64,000 bases of DNA from Aphrophora alni (GCA_963513935.1 OY740765.1:144773618-144837617); one strand, 5' to 3'; shown: positions 45,421 through 58,459, counted from the first letter of the stretch. Notes: a model not told the origin generated them from the letters alone. Numbers and translations are program-made.

Positions 45421-46849
45421 AACTTACCATTTAGTAAAATTGTTGCTAAAATGCTAATTTGTTGCATCAACGTAAAAAAAAAATACATAAAAGATAATTT
45501 CAAAGTATTGTTCAGACCTGGCTAAATCAAACTTACAGATCTGTTGTATTTTTTACGGGATAATTTTAAACATAATTAGTGGATGCAATTTCCGTCCGAT
45601 TTTCTTAACATGTCGTGTATATATTTTGCTTTTCGTTGTCTTAGACAAGATGATTTACCAAGTAACCGTTTCAAAATGGTAGTAGTTAAAAACTTGAAAG
45701 TTTATATAACTTTCAACATTATTTCAATTTGAATTCTTATTTTAGCATCGTAATCAGCATAAAATATACATAATTCTGAATTTTTAAGTATTTTGAGATT
45801 AGTTTTTTTATCAAACTAAAGAATGATTTATTGCTGTCCATAAAATGGAACATTTTCAGTTTCAAATCAGAATGTCTGCAAATTGGATGTAATCAAACAG
45901 AAGGGCTTCCTAATTTGGTTTATCTAATTTTCAAGCTTCCTCTTTTGATAGACAAAACAAAATGGTTCTTGGAACGTAATGGCTTTTGTATGTAAAATTT
46001 GGTTTTAAGTTATTTTTGCCTTAAGAATTTCACCAAGTACCGACTCTAGCTTTCTTCATTCCACTTCTTTCGAGGTGCTTCTATATTTTTCTTTTTTTTT
46101 TTGCTACGACGTTAGTGTAATATAAATAGAAAAAAATTGTAAATTCTCAGAAAAACCACAAAGCTAATACAAATTAATCTCCATATTAGCTACAATTAAA
46201 AAAAGTACTTGCAAATGATCTAGATAACACGATATTAGTTATTGTTCTTTTTTTTTTTTAATTATTAGTGGATTGTAAACTTATTTACAATTGCTTACAA
46301 ATAAGAAACAATAATAGATTAAGGTATAGAGCATTGATACAGTCATAGTATGAACAATCGTGGGAAATAGTTTAATTTGTGGGACCTTTTCCTATCTCAC
46401 ATCATCATTTTTTTCTTTTTTTCTGTTATTTCAGATCAAATTTATTATGATGATTTTTTAAACAGTTTTTAAGATCAAGGGACTTTTACAACCTCTATGT
46501 TTTTAAAATTTTTTGTTTAAAATCACGTGATTAGAGTTATATTGTAGAAGTTTTTATTAACAATTACCTACTTTTAACACACAGAACTTGAACTGAGTTT
46601 GCATCTTTAACAGATAACAAAAAAAAACTGAGTTTTGTTACAGAGAAATTTTCCATAAAAGTAAGTTGTGCACTAATGGACATCTTATGAAGTTGTACAT
46701 CGAAGGTAAGGACAGGTGAGGTTAGGTCCTCACCACAATTTTATGCCTTCTTCATAATAAACTTTTGAAATTCTGTTAATTGTGATTAATTTTGATTTAC
46801 AATTTAACATATTTTCTCACATACCCGTTGATATTAAAACTAAAAATCT

Positions 46850-47016
46850 ATGAAAATATTGCACCAACTTTCTCAGACTCCCATACATATAATCAAACTA
46901 ATAATCAATGCAAAAATATTGCATAAACTTTCTTACATACCCATAGCCTACATATTAAAACAAAAAATATTGCACTAACTTTCTCAGACTCCCATACATA
47001 GTCAAACTAAAAAAAT
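46850..47016 (+). repeat. Tandem repeat, three ~57-bp units
   Basis: Three consecutive copies of AATATTGCAC..ACTTTCTCAGACTCCCATAC..AAACTAA, with the middle one diverged. Single words of the same unit occur near 11965, 43080 and 10860. Confidence 0.75.
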
Positions 47017-47451
47017 GAATCATTACATATAATTAATACTTTTATTGAAAGATTAACATTTGATTAATTTTTGAAATTAATAGTTATAGTTTTCACTTCT
47101 GTCTACCGTCCCGCGACGACAGTTTCTTCTTCTTTTTTTTAAATCCGTTTCACTTATAATTTGAAATAACAGAAAAAATAACGATAATGATGATGTGAGA
47201 TAACGGAAAAGGCCCAAAATGTGTACATTAATAGAAGCAGTTTGCATATTTAATTAGTAAACAAAACTTTAATGAAATTACAGTACTTTTTTGGAATTTT
47301 TTAATTGTAAATCTGAATAAACCTGATTTCGTATGTAAATATTATGTTCCAAATATGGAATACCATATTTAGAACATCGCCACTTCGGTTTTAGTTGACT
47401 TGGTTGTGTAGAGTGACCAATAAAGTTAAGAGAGAGAGATATCATAAGAAT

Positions 47452-47780
47452 TAGCGATGTTGATACTCGGGTGAAATAGATACTCGCAATACTCGGCTTC
47501 GAATGATTTCAATACTCGTATTATTAGTTCGACATCGAGTATCTGCGCAGAATGATTATGCGCATTATGTGTGTGTGTGTGTGTGTGTGAGTTTGTAAAT
47601 TGGTAGAACTGAGGTCCTGGCATAAACCATTAACGGCAGAAGCGAGGACTTGTGGAAAACCGAGGTCCTGAACCCAAGACCTCGGTTTTAGATAAGTACA
47701 GTTTTGCATTGTTAAGGACTTAAATAGTATTTTCTGTTAATATTTTCAAAATCTGAGCGAGACCTCGGTTTTCTTTACTA
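47452..47780. repeat. Cluster of ATACTCG / ACCTCGG words and a hairpin
   Basis: GATACTCG, AATACTCG and GAGTATC repeat between 47455 and 47545. AAAACCGAGGTC..GACCTCGGTTTT at 47653-47686 is a perfect 12-bp-stem hairpin. A related cluster lies at 56690-56900. (GT)n at 47569-47588 interrupts it. Confidence 0.55.
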
Positions 47781-48242
47781 TACGGGTAGAGTGTTTAGGA
47801 GTGTAAGTTAGTTCGAAGTGTGTTTGCGTAGAATGCTCTGCAGTCACCAAAATTACACGGAGCTATAAACGGATGTAAGCCTACTACTACCGGATAAGTA
47901 ATGTCCCTTTAAAAAACAAGTCCCACTCCCCTTCGCTGCCCTCGATTCATTTTCCGACGTGTCGTGAAATCTCCATATTTATTCTAACTTTAGTGCTCAA
48001 AATAAAGAGGAATAAAACCAAACTAATTATTTTTCATTCATACCGCACCTCGTAATTAAATGATTTACGAGCACCTCACCTCAATTATTCACGAGTATAA
48101 CGTGAATCAAATACAACTCTTTTAGTGCTATTTATTTCCAAAAATAATTTCGTTGTTCTTTTTAAACTTATATTAATTAATGGATTATTGGTTCTTATAC
48201 AGCATATTATACACATATATACACTTTACAGTTCTGCTGCAA

Positions 48243-48305
48243 TGTTTGCAATGATTTTGCAATGTATACTGCGTCCGTATGGGATGATGCGTCCGTATAT
48301 GGACG
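48243..48305. repeat. Inverted repeat ATACTGCGTCC
   Basis: ATACTGCGTCCGTAT and its complement ..GGACGCAGTAT flank a second GCGTCCGTATAT copy. The stem can form in two registers. Confidence 0.65.
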
Positions 48306-48337
48306 CAGTATCGCAACTCCATAGTAATTGAAATATT

Positions 48338-48415
48338 GCGATGATTATTTAATTCCACAAAACATTAAATAATTAAACATGTTTTATTTCCGTGTTTTGT
48401 GGAATTAAATAATCA
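48338..48415. repeat. Perfect 25-bp-stem hairpin
   Basis: GATGATTATTTAATTCCACA(AAACA) and its exact complement are separated by ~28 bp. It may be a small MITE or an inverted duplication. Confidence 0.75.
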
Positions 48416-48419
48416 TCTC

Positions 48420-51060
48420 ATTATTTCCATTATCATGGAATTCCATCATGTACCGACTGTTGTAACATTAAATCCATAGTAATTATTGAGCATTAATATT
48501 ATTTTGGTTTTTGAAGTTCTGGGATTAGAGTTCTGGGTCTGTGTTTCCTGAAAAATACATATTTCCATATAGTTTTTTACTTTCAGATTCTGATAATGCG
48601 TCAGTAAGCTTGGCAACGCTGTTTTTAAAATGATTAATGTTACTTTAAAACCTTTATCGGGGAATAAGTGGTGACTCTTGGAAACTTTCTGACTATGCTA
48701 AGTGAAACTAGAACCCCACAGTACGCAATAGTTGCGTTATATATAGTTATGTGAGATTTATTCCTATATGTATTCTTTAACATACTTTCAAAGATTAATG
48801 TAGGGAGCAAAACTTTACTAAACAATAAATACAATAGTGCGGTATTGTATTACAAAAATCAATAGTAAATTAGTATGTTTTTATAGTATTAGCACATTTT
48901 GATATTTCCACGTTAGCTTAGCATTTAGTGATTACCATTTGAAGTTGTTTAAAATTTAGGTGGTAATTAATTATAATCGCAACAAGTATTTAAGAACGCA
49001 CAATTACCTGAAAACCTATGGTATAGGCCCTACGTTACATAAATTTATTCATAATAATCGAAATTAATTTGAGGAAGGAATGTTTTAGTTTATTTTTACT
49101 TGGAGCTAAATTTTTCCGTCTTCGCTAACTTGTTGGGTCCTAGAAATTTTAAATGGCGCCTCCCTTTTGACTCCTAAACCAATATTAATGCAAAAACGCT
49201 AGTCATAAAATTTATTCGATGTTCATTATTTTTATATTCTTATATACTTTTAATATATTTCACTTATTTAACAACATAATCCTCAATGGGTCCGATTAAA
49301 TCACTGGCAACAAGTAGGTCTGGAACTATATAAACAGGTATGGAACATTGTATGAAAAATTATTAAATTTTTTTAGTTCATTTTAAAAACGTGTTAAATT
49401 TTTATTTTCTACTTTTCAGTCATGTACAATCTAGCTTTATACAAGGCAGAAATTTTGCAATATAAATTAACAACATCGGAGCTAGCAGGGGGCGTCACCA
49501 ACTAATATTTATAATAATTCAATATTGTCATCCAATCCTGAGCTGTGTTTAAAAGTCGAAGCCCTTAACTCATCGGGAAGTTAGTTTAAAATCGATTAAA
49601 AGATTTCACCCAAATAGACAAACAAGAATTCGAGTTAATAAAAAGGAATTAATGAATAGTGATAATTGTTTCTTCTTGAGACATCTACCGGCTAATGAAA
49701 ACTAACAAACAAGTTGACTATAACTTATACAAACAAAGCCAGTAAACAGACAACAAAGAGAAACTTGGATGGGGGGAGGGAAAACCCTAGTAGCTAATAA
49801 CGAGGGTAACGAACTGGGTTATTATCCTGGGTTACAGGTAAGGTTTTAGAAATGGTGTTGAATTTAGAAATATTTTGTTATTTAACCTAAGTCCAAAAAA
49901 TGGTTAACAAAGATAGAGTTTTTATAACAATACTTCCACCTATGTATGTGTTCCTGGACATAACATAGTTGGATGTTACTTTAAACTTCCGTTATTTGAT
50001 TCATTATTAATTTTTTTTTTTTTTTAATCTGGTAGATTGATTTAAAACATTGTAAACAACTAACTTTAACATAAAATATATTAAACTAGTGGAACAATGC
50101 GACCTTTCACAGTTCATGGGAAAAATAAACAAATAGGCCTAATAAACAACAGTCCCGTATTAAAACAATAACCTTGAACTATTAACTAATCATTGACTTA
50201 ATTCTAACATTGTACGTACATTCTAATTACGTGCTTAATTACATGCTGATATTACTTGAAAAAAAATTGCGTAAATTTCCATATTTTTATTCGAATTAAA
50301 ATTTAATAATAAAAATTTAACGATCACGTATTTAATTATTTAAAAAAAATAAGTCGTTCAAATAGATCACTTTTTGTATTTGTTTAATTAATTACTGTCA
50401 TTAAATCGCAAATTCAGTTTTCTTTCCTTTGAAACTAATTATCCTATAATTTATATTCATAAAAAGAAATTTTATACTAATAAATATATTTATATATATA
50501 GGCCAATATTAAGATATTAAGAAATATTCGAATTATAAGCGAAAACCTACTCTGAAGAACAATTTACAATCAAGCGTAAATGATTTCTGACCAAAAAACA
50601 TACTTGAAACAATATATAGGCCTACTATAGACATTCTCGCTCTTGATCAGAGGACATTTTTGTCGCGTATACTCTTGTTCAGAGCACAGTTACTGTCCTC
50701 TGAATATTAGGAGGACAGTGTATTCTCATCAAGAGTATATATAACTTACTGTCCCCTTAACATGAGTTAACATAACACGGATTTTTGCAACAAATGCTGC
50801 CAACATTGTCTTGTCCCCAACATTTCCCCTTCTTCTATACTCTCATTTTTGATATCTCCCTAAATCTCTCTCTGCAATAGGCATAAAACATTTGGTTTAT
50901 TTTAGTTTCAATCGATTGGAAAATAAACAATTAACATCAAATTTTGTATGACGATTTTTTCTATAGACTTGTGGGTGGAAACACACCATAATATTTTAAC
51001 TAGACTTTTTTTCTATAGATAAAAAACAATCTAGATTTTTTAATACCATATTTATTGAAT
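48420..51060. other. AT-rich stretch with minor repeats
   Basis: Includes, at 49490-49620 reversed, a repeat with CGATTTTAAACTAACTTCCCG and ..GGATTGGATGACAATATTGAA that recurs at 63240-63340. An imperfect inverted repeat lies at about 50680-50745 (ACTGTCCTC..GAGGACAGT). No gene recognised. Confidence 0.5.
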
Positions 51061-51574
51061 TAGATAATTTATTACTAAGACACCGTTTGACCGATTGCCA
51101 TGAAAATTTTCAAACTCATTTATTAATTAATGGAGAATATTTTTTTCTAATTATTATAAACGCCATCATGTTATTTACCCAGTCTACAGTAACATTAATA
51201 CTAAGACACCGTTTGACCGATTAAAATGACAATTAGCTCACACATGTATTATTTCATGGAGAAGGTTTTTACCTAATTATTATAAAAGCCATCATGTTAC
51301 TTACCCAGTCTAACATTATTACTAAGACACCGTTTGACCGATTAAAATGACAATTATTAGCTCACACATGTATTATTTCATGGAGAAGGTTTTTGTCTAA
51401 TTATTATAAACGCCATCATGTTACTTACCCAGTCAAACAATAATACTGATATAGCGTTTGACCGATTAAAATGACAATAGGCTCACACATGTATTATTTC
51501 ATGGAATGTTACTTACCCAGTCATACGATATACTGATTTAAAAATCATTGCGTTTGGATCCAAGTCACTCTTTT

Positions 51575-51826
51575 TTATATAATAAAAGAACAATAATGTC
51601 CGTCTATGTGCCGACTTCTTTTAAAATAAAGTAGTGTTAATGTGCGCGTGTATGTATGTATGATGTGTTGTGTAATAATTTGTTTTAATGTTTTAACGAC
51701 CTCAGCAAAGCGATAATCTGAAGATGGAACGAGTTCCGAAACGCGTCATACAATTATAATGTAAGTAACTACTTTATTTTAAAAGAAGTCACCATAGACT
51801 GACATTATTGTTCTTTTATTATATAA
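51575..51826 (+). mobile_element. Foldback insertion with ~60-bp inverted ends and a hammerhead-like core
   Basis: Left arm 51575-51634 (TTATATAATAAAAGAACAAT..) and right arm 51769-51826 are imperfect inverted copies. Between them lies CTGAAGATGGAACGAGTTCC then GAAACGCGTC (51718-51747). The element splits the 122-bp tandem array and has no coding sequence. The structure suggests a short Penelope-derived or hammerhead-carrying element. Confidence 0.7.
51718..51747 (+). ncRNA. Hammerhead-like motif (CTGAAGA..GAAACGCGTC)
   Basis: CTGAAGA fits the hammerhead consensus CTGANGA. Stem II GGAAC/GTTCC is followed by GAAA and CGCGTC, giving a GTC cleavage triplet after a minimal stem III, as in Penelope-type hammerheads. 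Stem I pairing around the motif is weak by eye. Activity is untested. Confidence 0.5.
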
Positions 51827-51999
51827 TAATACTGAGATAGCGTTTGGACGATTACCATGAAAAATGGCACACACATGATTGTATTATTTCATGGAGAAGG
51901 TTTTTATTGAATTATTATAAACGCCATCATGTTACTTACACAGTCTCACATTAATACTAAGCCACCGTTCGACCGGTATAAAAATCATACAAAAATTTG

Positions 52000-54055
52000 A
52001 AAATGATATATACATAATGTTTTGATTTATGAACGTTTATAGCAAAATTGTAAACGATTTCTAAATACTGCTATTTTTATTGGTTTATTACATACGTTTA
52101 TTAATCGCTGTAGTTATATTCTGATATACCAATTTATAGAAAATGTAATTGTGAATTCAATTTTCTTTAGATAATTAACATCCGTTCAACGGTTCTCGAA
52201 ATAAACACAATTTAGTAAACCAGCGTACTCTGTTTTGATTTTCGTACAGAGAGTATAAAAATTGGTTACGCGTCAGTACAAAAACGCTTATATATCGAAA
52301 ACTAATTATCGGAAGTTATTTTTTAAAACGGATTCGGATTCCTCATAAAATTTACTATATTTATGTTTTTATTATTATAGTATGACAATTATAGTTTAAC
52401 GTTTTGAATTATTTAAGCCAATGTATATTTAAAACGAATTATATACAATTCATCGTGGTTTTTAATACAAATTAACCTAACAACAAGTAGCCTACTCATA
52501 AACATTTTATAGATAATTTTATTGTGAATTCAAATATTTTTTCTAAACAAAAATCCATCAAATGGTTAAAAAGATATATCAATTTTTGTTAAGTAGGCTA
52601 CGTTACCGAATACCCGAACATCCCGAACTTGAAATTAATTTCACGACTGATAGGCCTACCATTGTTTCATTACGTAGCATTTCTTCATAATATATATGTG
52701 TGTAAATAATTAAATTAATATTACCAGGTATGATCAGTGATTATAAGTACATGTTTCTAGTAATAACTTTAAAAATTTTAATAGAAAATATACCAAGAAT
52801 TTAATTTAATTCTTAGAAAATGTGGACAAATATATTCAATAATTGACGATTTATTTTATTTGTTGGTCAAGAACATTTAGTGTGTTGAAGAATAGTTGCA
52901 AATCGACCAAATATATATATATTTTTAATTCGGGAATATTTTTGGGCTGATATTTGAGTGAATTGGCGCTTGCTTTGTCGTTGGCAAGCCGTAACCGTGT
53001 ACCGTGGGAATTGACACCAAACTTTTGTCGCACTTCACACACACATACAATGTTTAATATTTAGATAATGAAACCACTGGTGATTTTGAAAGTTTAATTT
53101 AAGAAGTAATATCGTCTCGAAACGTAGAATAGTAGTTCATGAGCATTCTTCACTTGTGTACCGAATTTCAAATCAATATTATCAATATTTTTAAAATAGA
53201 TATAATTACTGCTTGAATTGTTGCACTACCGACGGTACTATCTGAACTAGTTACAGTATCTATTTTAGAAAATATCCTTGGTAACATCTGAAAATTAGGT
53301 ATACACATTTATTGGTAAGTGTATTATTAGTGTACCGAGTTTTGACATAACATAGAGAAAATATTATACAATAAAGTCAGTAACGCGCGCTAAATATACC
53401 CCCGGTACTGAAAATATAAATGTTTCATCCGGTTCAATTAAAAACATGTTTAGGATATGACTTAACTCGGTACACATGCAGAATGTAAAACATGCAGAGT
53501 AACTTGTATTCTAAGGTTGTAGTAAATATCTCAAAATTTTAGGTTAACTAGTATATGTTTTATTAGAAAACCAAAATTGAAGTCGATACCTTGAAAATGG
53601 TTGAAATTGGAGCCTATAAATTCATACAGTTTCGTAATACCCACCGCAAATTAAAAATTTTCTCGAAATCGGCTCAAATGATATTGATGAAATTTTTCTC
53701 AAGAGTCCAAAACAAAACCGGTCGACATCAACAAAAATTCCGGTTCATGTGTTATCGGAAATCGTTAATCGGTATCGGTTATGGGAAATAACGAAAAACA
53801 ATCGGTCTTGGGATTGATATAAAACGCGTAATTTATCAAACTCGGTTTAGTTCAAATTTTAAAGTTATGCTAAGATATATGGCCCAATTTCGTATTCAAA
53901 ATTGCGAGGAAAAAGTATTAACGTTCAGGAATAGTTGACAAAAAACAAAAATGAACCTTGACCACCGTCATTAAAGTGATTATGATTATATGAAAGAATT
54001 ATATTCTATAATATATTGTCTTGTATCTAATTACTCACCTCAAGACATAAAGGCT
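52000..54055. other. AT-rich stretch, no gene recognised
   Basis: No exon or delimited repeat. Short frames at 52851-53042 (minus) and 53591-53791 (plus) are without motifs. Confidence 0.5.
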
Positions 54056-54058
54056 ATC

Positions 54059-54092
54059 GCGGTTTCGAAAACTCTAGGTTTCCATCATCAGG
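54059..54092 (-). ncRNA. Hammerhead-like motif at the 3' end of Penelope relic 2
   Basis: Minus strand: CTGATGATGGAAAC..GTTTTCGAAACCGCG. Both invariant blocks, CTGATGA and GAAA, are exact, and stem II (GGAAAC/GTTTTC) pairs with a wobble. The cleavage triplet after stem III is not a clean GTC, so activity may be lost. Hammerheads are known in terminal repeats of Penelope-like elements. Confidence 0.6.
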
Positions 54093-55330
54093 CCGTACAA
54101 AATAGTCAAATCACTTATTAGAGGTCGTCACATAACAATAAAACACTAAAAACACAACACAACCTAAAACCTTAACAGCACAAACATAGTTATTTTAGCC
54201 GAAATATCGCGTGCAATACCAATACCCTGTAAATATAGACTGCGGAATTATTGCTGTAGGCACAGAAACTCCCTGCCTTCTCTGTTATCTATCGTGGTGG
54301 TCTAGTTTGACGTCTGTTTATCATGCTGTCTGTCTAGATGCTTACGACATCGTAAATTAGATTTGATTTGAAGGATAGTTTGTCATTGATGATATTAGAT
54401 GGATCTATTTTTACACCTTTAAAAAGATCTCGAACTCATCTACGGAATCCATGTACTTACTTTTTTTGCAAAAGTGTAATATCTCCATGTTAGATTGGAT
54501 ATCTGTGTATTTATCGTTTTTGTTGATAAGATGTTCACCAAAAGCAGAGTTTGTATATGAAGTCCTCTTAGGGAAGTGTTCCTTAAAACTTTTGTTGAAA
54601 GAGCGGGCCGTCTGTCCTTAATAAAAATTGGGGCATTCACTACTGTACAACAAGTGATATTGTATAAGGCAGTCTTATCGTGTTTGTCATTATGTATGTC
54701 TTTTTTTGGGTTATTTTTGGGTTAATAGTGTAGTTTGTTTGAGGTATTGAAAGAAACGGTTATGCCAGACTCTTTAGCCAGTCTATGTTTTGGAGTATGA
54801 CTCGATGCTGATCCATATTCTGTGGAGACTTAAGTTTTATTTTTATTTTTAATAATGGGTTTATTATTTGTATGTTACCTGTTCATACTTCTCCTTGTCT
54901 AGAGGCACTTACTGAGATTAGCCTGTTACGAAACTATTGTAAGCTGCCATTTTTATATTACATGGATGATGGGAAGAAGCGTGTATAGTCTGGTTTGTTG
55001 TGGTAGGTTTTCTATAGATGTTGAACTTAACACTATTGTTTATTTTTTAAATTGATAGGTCTAAAAAGTTTAAATTGTTATTTGTTTCCACTTCAACCGT
55101 GAATTAGAGTTTTGGATGCATTGCGTTTACGAAGTTAATCAGAGTTTTTAATTATCTTTTGTTGCCATCGAAAATTACTATAGTATCGTCTACATAATAT
55201 CTGAAGACTATTTTTGGCCTATTTTGATTCATTTCAGACCAGAGATATTTGTTTTAGATTTGTCCTTCCAGCATAATTTTGTCCTTCCTTATAGACAGAC
55301 AAATCGCGCAACACTTAGTTACGTTTTTGT
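54059..55330 (-). pseudogene. Penelope-like retroelement relic 2 (RT and GIY-YIG)
   Basis: The minus strand reads, across stops, the reverse-transcriptase catalytic box YYVDDTIVIFDGN, then LINFVNAMHPKL, VEVETNNNLNFLDLSI, FNIYRKPTTTNQTIHASSHH and P. Further on comes a GIY-YIG end with GQTARSFNKSFKEHFPKRTS, AFGEHLINKNDKYTDIQSNM and EILHFCKKSKYMDSVDEFEI. The order RT thumb, linker, C-terminal GIY-YIG endonuclease is specific to Penelope-like elements. Many in-frame stops show it is dead. A hammerhead-like core (54059-54092) lies ~350 bp downstream of the coding end on the same strand. Confidence 0.9.
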
Positions 55331-56312
55331 GGAAACTATATGTTATAACTATAGTATAAAGTAGAACCTTGACCTTTTTTAATTTGTTTTAAAATTTTCA
55401 ATAATATCCACGATTACTTTTATTTTTCAAATTTACCAGTCACTTACGCCCTTTGTATTAAAAGAGACGTTCACATAAATAATGTAATTACCATTTGTTA
55501 ATATGAAATGTATAAGACATAAACTTAGGGATATTTTGTTAAGATCTTGTAAGGTAAAAACTTTTCTCATACATGATAAAACATTATCAGGAGGTGAGTG
55601 ACCTTCAAACCAGTTTATATCTTGACTAATAGTTATCCTTTGGGAATCAAATGCAATATTCGTATGTCCATTAAAATTGAAATTGTTTTAAAATATACTC
55701 CACCTGTACAAATAACCATACAAACCATTATCGTTGACATTAAACTAAACTTCTTTCTGCCCGTCCGTCGACCTAATAAAACTCTAATCAACATATTAAC
55801 TTAACTTAACTTTTCATCATAAATATTAAAAAAAATTTACCAAGTTACCAAATCCTCCCTTCATAAACCATACTTACCCATCTAACCATCAATAAAGTAT
55901 TACCCACCAATCGCGTAACACGAATTACCTTTAAATTTATCATATTTACAACAAACGATCATATTTCTCACTTTTTTATTTAATTATGTTATCAAGTAGC
56001 AAAGACACGTCCATAAGGAAGAACATATTTGGTGCAGTCAGCTGTTCGAAAGATAAGTCTACTGGCTCACAACTATGTCAAGGACACGTCAGTCGTATCT
56101 CTGCTTTGATGTCTGTGTTAAGATGAAGAGCGCTGAAAAAACAGTTTTTTTAGCTGTAGCCTATACGACACCGGTCTGCATTGCGGTCGGCGTTTTGTAC
56201 ATATCATAGGACCGGTACTTTTTTTTTCAAACTCTTCAGAAGTTTGATAACGAATAAGCTTACTTATATTTAGATATTACATGATCAGACCTTACTAATT
56301 TTAACCGCCACT

Positions 56313-56512
56313 NNNNNNNNNNNNNNNNNNNNNNNNNNNNNNNNNNNNNNNNNNNNNNNNNNNNNNNNNNNNNNNNNNNNNNNNNNNNNNNNNNNNNNNN
56401 NNNNNNNNNNNNNNNNNNNNNNNNNNNNNNNNNNNNNNNNNNNNNNNNNNNNNNNNNNNNNNNNNNNNNNNNNNNNNNNNNNNNNNNNNNNNNNNNNNNN
56501 NNNNNNNNNNNN
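56313..56512. other. Assembly gap (200 N)
   Basis: Exactly 200 N in a row. Usually a placeholder of fixed or estimated size, so flanking distances are unreliable. Confidence 0.99.
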
Positions 56513-56689
56513 AATTTAATTTACTTTTTGTTAATGTGGAAATAAATTAATATTATTGTTATTTTAAATTGAACTTGTTACCGAATCTAAATCACTATAA
56601 CTCAAAATGGTAATGTTTAATTAATGTGTAGTGAAAAATCAGCTTAGAAACTAATGTAACCAAAGTAGAAACACCGAGTATTTTGTTTG

Positions 56690-56900
56690 GAATTGACACA
56701 ACACTAACGAATATCGTTGTCCGAGCATACTCGCACACCGAGGATACTCGCTGTACTCTCACATTACCTCCTCCTTATTCCTAGTTACGAGGATTTTGTC
56801 CGAGTATTTTAATACGAAAACCGAGGATTTTAATATTCGGACTCTTCCGAGGATTTTGATACTCGGAATCACCGAGTATTTTAATTCGAACTCACATATC
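56690..56900. repeat. Cluster of CGAGTATTTTAAT / CCGAGGATTTT words
   Basis: At least five degenerate copies of (C)CGAG(T/G)ATTTT(A/G)AT in about 150 bp, some in opposite orientation. The words resemble those at 47452-47545. Confidence 0.6.
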
Positions 56901-57720
56901 ACTTTAAGAATGACTATTCCTTATATTATATTTCATAAGAAAAAAATTAAATACCGCTAGCACAAAATAATTTGTTACTAAAAGTATTGGTAATATCCAG
57001 TTCTACCAACTGTTTCACCCTGAAGCTGAAATATCCCTAATAACACATCCAGTATCAAAATACGGACGATTCTATATTTGGGACGTATTCTATATTAAAC
57101 TCCGTTCCTCTACGACAAGAAAGTAGTTCACAATTAATTAAGAAGTTCAGACAACATATGTAACAAGGGGCTGGATAAGTACCACGATGGCGTCCACCAA
57201 CTTGTTTCTCAAGATAATTAAAATTTGTTAAAACTTGTTTCTCTTGTTAGTGTGAGAAATTAAAATTTTGAACATGTTGTACTTCAGATGATGCAGTTTT
57301 AACTAAAGATGTCTATATTTGTTTGTTTTAGGTAGGTGATAATCTGGTTACATCATAATTTAGTGAGTAAATTCAAAAATGTATTTTATTTAGATATAGG
57401 TAATCATTTCTTCTAGAATATATTGGCAACAAAGATGAAGCGAGGAAGCTTCTATTTTGGTATGTTTGTTATCGGCCAACCGTATCAACAAATCATGATG
57501 AAGTATAGAATTCAAGTTTTGTTTTTTGTTATAACTACAGTGAACTATCTATGTACAAGGTTTTTACTTACTTAGAAAAGGAAGTATAGGGTATGTTTGT
57601 AAATCGTAAAATATTTCTACCTTTTTTTTTTACTAATCTCACGGCTAGATACAATCTTGTTGAGTACTGTGGTGAAATTCACAATAATAATTCGAATTTG
57701 CCCCTAACCACAATCACTGG

Positions 57721-58216
57721 AACTTAATAAAACACAATTATCTGGTTAATTTTTCTTTATAAATTATATCCACTTAATGCCCTGATGTACATTTCGATAA
57801 CATGGTTATCATCATCGGAGGGTCTTGCTTATAAACTAGATCTAAACTTACATATATTATCTACTAATGAAATAAAATTAAACCTAAAACTATGATAACT
57901 TTTTCTCCTAATAACTATGGATAACTAAGCTAAAATCCCTCCCACTCCACAGATCAGTTGACCAGTAAGATAAAAAGCCCAAGCCTCTACCTCACTGGTC
58001 AACTGATCTGTGGAGTGGGGGGGGATTCTAGCTTGCACTCAGGTTATCATAGTTTTAGGTTTAATTTTATTTCATTAGTAGATATGTAAGTTTAGATCTA
58101 GTTTATAAGCAAGACCCTCCGATGATGATAACCATGTTATCGAAATGTACATCAGGGCATTAAGTGGATATAATTAATAAAGAACAATTAATCAGATAAT
58201 TGTGTTTTATTAAGTT
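57721..58216. mobile_element. Foldback element with ~225-245-bp arms
   Basis: Left arm 57721-57966 and right arm 57994-58216 are inverted copies separated by 27 bp (AACTTAATAAAACACAATTA.. outside, CTCCACAGATCAGTTGACCAGT inside). Each arm contains a decayed hammerhead-like block (57780-57821 reverse; 58117-58157 forward) and the words CTCCGATGATGATAACCATG / ATCGAAATGTACATCAGGG, shared with the giant inverted repeat at 34212 and 35673. No coding sequence. Confidence 0.88.
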
Positions 58217-58459
58217 TCACGGCCTTTGGTAACACAAAAAGTGATTATCGACATGTCTTTCTTCATCTTTGTCATTTTACGTAAGCATGATAGCGGTTAC
58301 AAAAAATTAGATTAGAAATATTAATTTTGGTGTAAGGTACTGTAGTGTGCTGATATAGATTCCTTTTGAAATTCAGAAAAATCGAAAATGTTGACCATTT
58401 TGAAGTTTTTTGTTCATGTGTCGTTTGTTATTCAACTTATAGCACCACACTAAATTAGA

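Larger units (their letters stand above)
51072..51990 (+). repeat. Tandem array of a ~122-bp unit
   Basis: Units start near 51072, 51200, 51321 and 51444, and again at about 51830 and 51956. Each has ACTAAGACACCGTTTGACCG, ATGTATTATTTCATGGAGAAGG, ATTATTATAAACGCCATCATG and TTACTTACCCAGTC. The array is interrupted at about 51528-51827 by DNA containing an inverted-repeat insertion. Confidence 0.9.

Noticed and set aside
47426..47709. Thr-His repeat frames
   Set aside because: Translations of the (GT)n/(CA)n microsatellite at 47569-47588.
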